From: Achatina immaculata
Lineage: Eukaryota > Mollusca > Gastropoda > Stylommatophora > Achatinidae
DNA: 64,000 nucleotides
Direction: 5' to 3'
Assembly (NCBI GenBank): GCA_009760885.1
Contig: CM019701.1
Coordinates: 12,297,963-12,361,962, forward strand
The number at the start of each line of letters is the position of its first letter. Positions within the stretch are counted from its first letter, which is position 1. Position numbers and translations under genes: made by a program. The notes below the pieces were generated by a model, which made no database searches, had not been told where the DNA came from, and saw nothing but the letters and a program-made list of their open reading frames with translations. Below, piece after piece: positions 57,412 through 64,000 of this stretch.

Positions 57412-58349
57412 CAGTGGTAGCTCGGGTCACGAACTTAACTCGTTCTTTGTCTTCGTTCGTGAACCGAAACAATTTTTCCCATTGAAGTTAATGCAAATCC
57501 AACGAATCAGTTCGCCCGCCCCAGAAACATATTGTTTTTTTTTTTACTTTTTTATGGATTTATGTGTGGCAAAAATATACAATATAAAATATACAGTATA
57601 ACTTTACCTTTGTGGTTGATAGTTGCTGGCACAGGTAGATGTAGAGGAGGAGGAGGAGGAGAAGGAAGACTACTTCTTCGAAGGAGAGTCCAATTCGATA
57701 ATAACGTCGGGCAACTGTGCAGGTATTTCTGGTGGGTTTTCTCTTGTCTGTATCCTGGGAAGTGGTTTGACTGCTGGCTCGGTGGCTCGTGTTTTCACAA
57801 GATAACGATCCAGAGACATTTGTCTTTTTCTTTGTTGGATAACTGTCCGAAAATGGGACATGACATTGTCATTTAAAATGTCCACTGCTCTGCTGGTCAC
57901 AGTTTTGTTAGGGCGCATCTTTGTTCTTTAAGATGGTACAGATCGTAGATTTAGCCTTGTCGTACTGCTTGGCAAGATCAGACACACGAACATCATTCTC
58001 ATGTTTAGTTATTATTTCCTTCTTCATTTATACTGTAATACATGTAGGCTTCTTTACACCACTGTCACTAACACTTTTCGCTTTTTTGGGAGCCATATTG
58101 AGAGTTAATTTAATGCAAAAAGGAAAAAAAAATTGTACCAACAACAACGCAACGACAAAAATTATTCACAGCACGTGAACCTGAGTACAACTGATGCTGT
58201 TCGCGAGCCGAAAACATGGCGCCAAAGACATGCTTGTGCGTTCGTGCACCGAGGGATTGTTCGCGGGTCGAGTCAAAATTTGTTGAGAAATTGTGTTCGT
58301 GGGCCTATTTGTTCGTGACTAGAGACGTTCGTGACCCGAGGTACAACTG
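57412..58349 (-). mobile_element. Internally deleted Tigger/pogo-type DNA transposon, 938 bp
   Basis: Bounded by inverted repeats. The left end is CAGTGGTAGCTCGGGTCACG; the reverse complement of the right end reads CAGTTGTACCTCGGGTCACG. Both continue with AAC, giving 21 of 23 matches. The left flank is TA as expected for Tc1/mariner-pogo target sites; the right flank reads CA, probably mutated. Inside, on the minus strand, lie the start and the end of a Tigger transposase, but the catalytic DDE core is missing. Such deletion derivatives depend on a full-length transposase supplied elsewhere in the genome. Confidence 0.92.
57670..58096 (-). pseudogene. Tigger transposase remnant: N-terminal HTH joined to the C-terminal tail
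   Basis: From ATG at 58096: MAPKKAKSVSDSG, a stop, then VRVSDLAKQYDKAKSTICTI and LKNKD, matching the pipsqueak-type/CENP-B N-terminal helix-turn-helix that binds the inverted repeats. Near 57915 the frame jumps to TSRAVDILNDNVMSHFRTV, then KRQMSLDRYLVK and a Glu/Pro-rich tail ending DSPSKK at 57670, matching the C-terminal end of Tigger proteins. About 350 to 400 residues, including the CENP-B second DNA-binding domain and the DDE domain, are missing. An internal TAA lies 23 codons after the start. It cannot make transposase. Confidence 0.9.
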
Positions 58350-60129
58350 CATGTTTATTGCACGCTACAGGCTGATGATGGAAACAGACAGTATGGGCGA
58401 AACATGGCAAGTGATATGTCAAACGAAACAGCAAAGCATGGTGAATAAGATGATTCTGGGCAGTTAAAATAGCTATAACGTATTACTACCTCATATGAAT
58501 CAAAATAACTTTCATAAATACATAACTATCACGCGACGCACTACAACTACACTGCAGTTTCACAACAACTAATCGACTAAAAGTAATGTTCTCGCCCTTA
58601 AAGTCCAGGCAAGGTTTTCTATGCTCTCTCGATCACACAACGTTCACAGAATTTTCACGTGCAAGATCACTTACTCTCCTGAGTTAAGCATCACATCAGG
58701 GGCGAGAACAATGAAAAAAACTAACAACAACAAAGGGCTTTAAATCGCAAAAAAAAAATCTTTTATCTACCATGTAGCATATTCTGCTACGATTTTGACC
58801 ATGTCATTTCTTCTCTTACGCGTTCATTTCGGTTAGTCTTTGCTTAATCTGTGTTTCGCACTTTCTCTTAACTTGATAGCTATTACTTTTGTGGTAAAAG
58901 AGAATGCACTTATAAAGCAAGGAAGCCATTTTCATTTTCATTTCCTTTCTTCTCTGACACCTTGATTCTTGGAAAGCTCCACCTAGTTTCCTTAACAAAA
59001 ATGTTAGAATTACGATTAGTGTTTTAATTCGGAAATATGAACCCCACCAACAGGTTCGTCAAGAGTCAAATTTATGTTTCTTTGAAGATTTTGTCATTAA
59101 ATATAAAATAAGGATCCTATTTTCTCAATGGGCGAAACAATACTAGTACAGAAAAAGATCTATAAAACAGAAAATGGATATGGAATGTGAAGTAAAAATT
59201 TTAATTTGCCTAAAATTTAAGACATGAAATGTAACCTGCATAAACTTTGGTTTTGAGGAGACTTCACAAATTTATGTGGAAAATCTGCAGGAATGTGATA
59301 ATTGTTCCGTACGTAAATATCCGAATACATGTTTAAATGTTCATTTCCCATCTTGTTCTAGTCTGCTTTTGGACATTTTAAACATAAATATTAACGAACT
59401 TAGATTAAAAAAAAAACAAACCAAAACACGTATCAGCCAATATGTTTATCAGTAAAGGTTCTCTGAGTCAGAATGTTTATCAGTAAAGGTTCTATGAGTC
59501 AGAATGTTTATCAGTAAAGGATCCATTAGTCAGAATGTTTATTAGTTCATGACTTTATGGATTCAGCAGTAATGGCGTATCTGTCAGTGGATTAACCACA
59601 AAACACGTCAATGGAAGAATTTTTCCATGGCATATTTGTAACAACATATCTTATACTTTCTCCCAGAGATTAAATGTTCTTGTTTCGTACAAGAGAGCTA
59701 AATCTTAAATCTGAGAACAAAATGTTTGTCAGACCCTAATACTTTATTAGACGAAAACGTACGACAAAGTCTTAAACCAAATAATAGCATTTAATGAACT
59801 TTTCAAGAATTATGACGTATAAATTTATCTTAGAGGTAAAATCTCTTCAAAACACGTCTAGACATGTCGAGCTGGCGAGATTTATGGAAGCCACTGACAA
59901 GATAAACATCAAATAAAGCATTCTGGGATTAGAACAATTAAACTATACACAGATTTGCCCATTTTAAGAAAAAAGGAGATTCCCTCCACTCCCTGACATA
60001 CACTTTTGAAAAAAAATCAGACCAGGGATTCTCAATCTTTGGGAGATCAGGGGCCAGTTTGAAAATGTGGTGCTGGTTGTAGAGTAGTTTAAAGAAAGCT
60101 GAATTTATTGTTAATTCCAGCTGGGTGGG
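58350..60129. other. Mostly featureless, with a 31-bp x 3 repeat at about 59440-59545
   Basis: TTTATCAGTAAAGGTTCT and GAGTCAGAATG recur three times. No conserved frame on either strand. Confidence 0.5.
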
Positions 60130-60235
60130 GACAGTCAGTCAGTAATTTGCATATCCTTTGCGGAACTTTGCCTCTCTAACAGCTCTCCTGTAGGCCTCTC
60201 GGTTGTAAGCAAGATGCCCTGCTGCTGATGCATTC
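60130..60235 (-). mobile_element. LINE 3' tail fragment (family G), very short
   Basis: Minus strand: NREAYRRAVREAKFRKG, matching the end of 22336-22650, with GACTGACTGAC as tail at 60130-60145. Only the last about 35 codons remain. Confidence 0.85.
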
Positions 60236-61074
60236 ACTAGGAACAGCCAGTCTGGAAAATAAGGCGCTGATTCAGAGTTTTCCGAGGTTGTTCATCAGAA
60301 GAACTTTATTACTTCACATTTCCACCTAACAGCTACCATTTCTATTTCTGTTTTTAATGCACGTATTTCTTGTCTTGGCCCTACTCTCTTCGTTGATGCT
60401 TCTCATTCTTGTCACAGGCGATTTAAAGTTCATTTTCCATTTGTTCTATCCTTCTTCTGTAGCCCCAAGTAGGGTTTGTTAGCTCCCCTGTTTAGGCATC
60501 CAAAGCGAGAGGTCTTGTCCTCTCAGTGCTCTCTGTTCTCTCTGTACCTTCCTCCATTCACTCTTCACTATACTTTCTTCTTACTCTTCTTTCATATACG
60601 CCATCTGGGTTTTTGTTTAGACCATTGGGGGGGGGGGGTGTCAAGCTAGGGCTGTTGTGTGGCATAACGCCATGTTGTTTATCATATGGTACCCATGGTA
60701 ATTTCCCAGCCAATCGCTGGCTTTCACTTTGTGTCTTCCTATGTCTGTCTGGGCGCAGTTTGTGTCCGTTGTTCAAACTAGGAGGCGACCAAACAAAGAA
60801 AAATCCTAAGTCTATATTTTTCGGGTTTTTTAAAAAATCTGCTGTGTTGTTTCTGAAGGTGATCCTCAAAAAAGGCTTTTGCCGAAATATTGGATTGTTG
60901 CATTTTCTTCAATATTATGTAGTCATCTTGCTTTCTGCCTTTCTTGTTTCTTCCCGCTTTCTTCACTTTTTCTATCTTTTTAAAAAAAATAAAACTAAAC
61001 CATACACCTCCATCTACTCTCATTACTAGAACCAGTTTTACGGCAGTCGTCATCTCTATTATTTCTTGATCCTT
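60236..61074. other. Non-coding, with poly-G run and hammerhead-like string
   Basis: A G run of 11 sits at about 60626. At 60864-60916 CCTCAAAAAAGGC, GCCGAAATATTG and CAATATT are arranged like a decayed hammerhead core with a stem (AATATTG at 60886-60892, CAATATT at 60910-60916). Frames at 60526-61029 have no known motif. Confidence 0.35.
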
Positions 61075-61760
61075 TTGTGCTACTTTTGTTATTTTTTGTT
61101 AAAAAAATTGTTAATGTTGCTGATCCTGTTATGCTATCGTTATTACCATTATTATTGCTCTTGCTAATGTTGCTAATCCTGCTGTGTTACATTTGTTGCT
61201 TTTTTTTCAATATTGCCGATCACGCTGTGATATTGTTGCTGCTTTTGCTAAGGTTGCATGCGTTGCTGGTAATGTTGTGCTATTATTGTTACTTTTTGCT
61301 ACTGTTGATAATTTTGCTGATCATGTTATGTTATCTTGTTGTTTTTGCTAATGTTGCTAATTCTGCTGATCATGATGTATTACTTTTGTTATTTCACTTT
61401 GCTTAAGGTTATTTTTTAGTCGGGGATAAGATGATGTTGTTGTTACATTTAATGTTATAAATGTTATTATTATCATTATTGTTACTTTTTCCTATTGCTA
61501 TTTCCTTTGTTAGGTTTTTTTTTCCTTTCCTTAGCCAACTTTATTGTTATTCTTTCAGTTGTTATACTTACTGTTTCTGTTCGTGTTGCTGTTTCTGCTG
61601 TTACTGTCTGTGGAATTTAAAGTATTGTTTCTGCTGTTGTTGCAGAATATTGTTAATGTTCTAACTGCTAGTGTTTTACTAGAGTTGCTTCTAGTACTGC
61701 TGTTGTTATTAGTTGTTCTGCTGTCTACTATTGTTGTTAGTAGTAAAGAAGAGATTAGTT
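61075..61760. repeat. TTG/TTA/CTG-rich low-complexity tract
   Basis: Degenerate trinucleotide-like sequence (TTGTTATTTTTGCTAATG phrases). It gives Leu-rich frames that look like membrane segments but are compositional artefacts. Confidence 0.8.
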
Positions 61761-62704
61761 TCTCCTAGACGGCCAGTTAACGACATAAACAAACGTTTGA
61801 CTTGATCTGATCTGTTGGTTGCATCACTAAAATCGTGTTCCGATATTTTCAGTACTGCTCCATGCTATGATTCAACGATTGAACGTACTGTTCTTTATGC
61901 TGCTGATGGCTGTAGAGTGCTGTGAACGTTGTGGAGGAACTTCCGTGACATCATGAAGTTGTTATACTTTGCCCACTTCGTTACATTGATACGCTATATG
62001 CAACTTCATCTAACCCAGGATCACTAAAATAAGAGTTTTTCATACGCCTTGTGAACTATAAATAAAATTAACTGATCATTCCATCTCCACATTTGCGACA
62101 CAAAACATAAGTAAACAGAGATTCCTCAACTCCAGACGTTACAACAGAACAGATTTACTGATGAAAGCACTTTTGTTGGTGGATGTTGTCATGTGGAAGT
62201 GGCGTGAAAAGATTGATTGAATTCAATATAAGAAATAGGGTCTGGGTGACTTGACGTGGCCATGGTACGACCTCTCACACTGCAAGATATTGAAGGACCT
62301 TTTCGCTTCTTACTACAGACAATACCATATACTCTCTCATAAACTGAGTTCAGAAGAAATTGTTCTAAAAAGGACAAATTAAACCAATACTAAGCATTCC
62401 TACAAAGGACAGACTATAATCTACATTCTACTATTTCGACAGCCCAACTAAAATACTGACTCTGAAGAATACTTGCTTGTCTACATTTCTGGAACCTCCT
62501 CTCTTGCCCGTCTCAACCGTTTTTTTTTTTCGTCTGTCTATTTTCTGCGCGTCTCTTCCAAATCCGTTCACGTGCGAGCTTTACAACAGATTTTCCCGGT
62601 GCACAAGTCTATAAATATCCAAAACTATCTCTCTAAAGGGGAGACTACTATTTTATTTCTATCCAGCCCATTTACCTATTCTATTCTATTACATTAGTAT
62701 CGCA
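61761..62704. other. No recognisable feature
   Basis: Non-coding, no family motif in any frame seen. Confidence 0.45.
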
Positions 62705-62890
62705 GCTTGTTGTTAGAGTTGTTGATGCTGCTGTTGTTACTAGTATTTGCCTTGTTCTTGTTACTTTTAATGATACTGTTGTTGGTATTGGGTCCACGTT
62801 TGTTGCTAGTGTTGTTACCGTTATTGTTGGTACTATTTCTTTTGTTCGTCGTGTTGATATTATTTTTATTATTGTTCTTGTGATTGAAAA
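62705..62890. repeat. TTG/TTA-rich low-complexity tract
   Basis: GTTGTTGGTATT-like degenerate triplets giving an Asn/Thr-rich minus-strand frame. Artefact. Confidence 0.75.
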
Positions 62891-63277
62891 CGTGAGTGCT
62901 TTGTAAGGGAAAAAAACGTTCATATAACACAAGAGTGGAGTAGGATAAGGAGTGGGCGAGAGCTGTGTTCCTGAATACTTATACTGGACCCAAGTTGACA
63001 TTTAACAGGCAACTGACCAGTAATCCAGGGCAGCGGAACACAGCAGCCTGCTAATAGAAGCAACAGGAGAAAGAAGGTCAGGATCTTGGCCAATAGTGAT
63101 ACAGTAGCTTTGATGACTAAGTTGTCCCTGTATGTTGAGACTTAGAATTGATCAGCATGCAACATAGTTCGTGTTTCACATCAAAATATCTCTTTATTTA
63201 CCACAGTTATTTCCCTTCGTCAAAAAAATAGGACACAGGTGTGTATCTATGTGCGTCCGTATACGGACGTGCACATG
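62891..63277. other. No recognisable feature
   Basis: Non-coding. Confidence 0.4.
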
Positions 63278-63286
63278 TGTGCATGT

Positions 63287-63320
<34 letters not shown>

Positions 63321-63500
63321 ATAGGTCTATATACTCCCAATGGAACATAGGGCATCATGAAAGGTTCTCCAGCCAATCCTGTCATAAGGATTTCGGGATA
63401 CCTCAAACCATGTCTTTCCTACTTCATGTTATTCTTCCTGTATTGTGGATCTTCATGTCCCCAGCGGCCCGCCCATCTTTCTTTTCGCTTGAGGTGTCTA
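63278..63500 (-). mobile_element. RTE-like LINE 3' end with (GAT)n tail
   Basis: Minus strand: a Lys/Arg-Gly-Pro block, then a block reading STIQEE, then GKTWFEVSRNPYDRIGW and RTFHDALCSIGSI before a stop, the form of RTE C-terminal ends (W..x..DRxxWRxFxxALCS). A tail of 14 GAT units lies at 63278-63321. Frame changes show decay. Confidence 0.65.
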
Positions 63501-64000
63501 AATCAAGGCGGTATAGGGATGTCCATTTACATATCGTATGAAAGTATGTATGTATGTATATAAATATTTCGTCTAATTTTCCAGGTTTTCGCTTATATAA
63601 AAGTATAGATTCAATTTGTAGTAAGCAGAGGTAACGAACGTGTCATTGCTGCTCCGCAACAATAATCAGCCAACCAGTCATTTTTTAGGTCGGGTTAAAA
63701 ATACAAGAATGTTGATGGTGTTATACAAGAATGTTGATGGTGTTATACAAGAAAGTTGATGGTGTTATACAAGAATGTTGATGGTATTTTCAATGAAAAG
63801 CATAGTTTAACTGGATATGGAAATTATTTCTGGGGAAAAAAAAAATTTGTTTCCTTTATCATTATTTTTTGATGAGTTAAAGTTTATCATTCTTACACTG
63901 ACCCATTCGTGTTTTATTATTTTGGTTGGTTAATTATTTTTTTCTTGTCTATTTGGTTGACTGGTTTTGTAGTTCACTGGTTGTGTAATTTACTGGTTGG
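63501..64000. other. Non-coding, with a 22-bp x 4 repeat at about 63700-63790
   Basis: TACAAGAATGTTGATGGTGT is repeated four times. The right end has degenerate GGTTGGTTAATT phrases. No gene. Confidence 0.6.

Noticed and set aside
61077..61768. Leu/Val-rich frames that look like membrane proteins
   Set aside because: Compositional effect of TTG/TTA-rich DNA; no conserved pattern or start context.

Overview
The window is eukaryotic, animal-type DNA. It has no dense coding, no operons and no rRNA, tRNA or CRISPR loci that I can support. It combines spliced cysteine-rich exons, many short 3' fragments of RTE-type non-LTR retrotransposons with (GAT)n or (GAAT)n tails, mariner and Tigger DNA-transposon relics, tRNA-like SINE candidates and very many minisatellites. 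This suggests an invertebrate, most plausibly a lophotrochozoan such as a gastropod mollusc. That placement is inference from the repeat content and was not checked against any database.

The only host gene I can support lies on the minus strand. Five short exons at 26254-26409, 24690-24797, 15134-15253, 12292-12414 and 664-767 (5' to 3' in the transcript) each encode one LDL-receptor class A module. All are in phase 1-1 with recognisable splice sites. Together they look like part of a multi-LDLa extracellular protein or receptor whose N-terminal exons lie beyond the right part of the window or outside it. Introns are 1.5 to 11.5 kb and filled with repeats. The leftmost exon is degenerate and may be terminal.

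By my tally about one third of the window is tandem repeat, in roughly 40 arrays with units of 3 to 84 bp. Most long open frames are artefacts of such arrays with unit lengths divisible by three.

Layout: 0-9 kb holds an LDLa exon, a mariner relic, RTE-like LINE fragments, GATA and TTAG microsatellites and a 35-bp array. 9.7-15 kb holds 27-, 57- and 34-bp arrays, a LINE insertion with a clear target-site duplication inside the 57-bp array, two LDLa exons and a 0.9-kb purine tract. 16-26 kb holds 19-, 54- and 84-bp arrays, several LINE tails and two LDLa exons, one of which has spawned an array from its own splice donor. 26-33 kb holds LINE fragments, 30-, 64-, 25- and 18-bp arrays and a SINE. 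33-38 kb is a 43-bp array and a LINE fragment, duplicated as a unit of about 2.3 kb and apparently poorly polished. 38-50 kb holds 50-, 20-, 31-, 58-, 24- and 39-bp arrays with LINE fragments, including one with an RNase H domain. 50-57 kb holds 32-, 25-, 31- and 42-bp arrays. 57-64 kb is quieter, with an internally deleted Tigger element and small LINE tails.

The most interesting theme is where the arrays begin. Several units are recognisably copied from the sequence next to them: LINE reverse-transcriptase codons (8.4, 20, 39 and 49 kb) or an exon-intron junction (26 kb). The window looks like a record of minisatellite birth inside older functional sequence.
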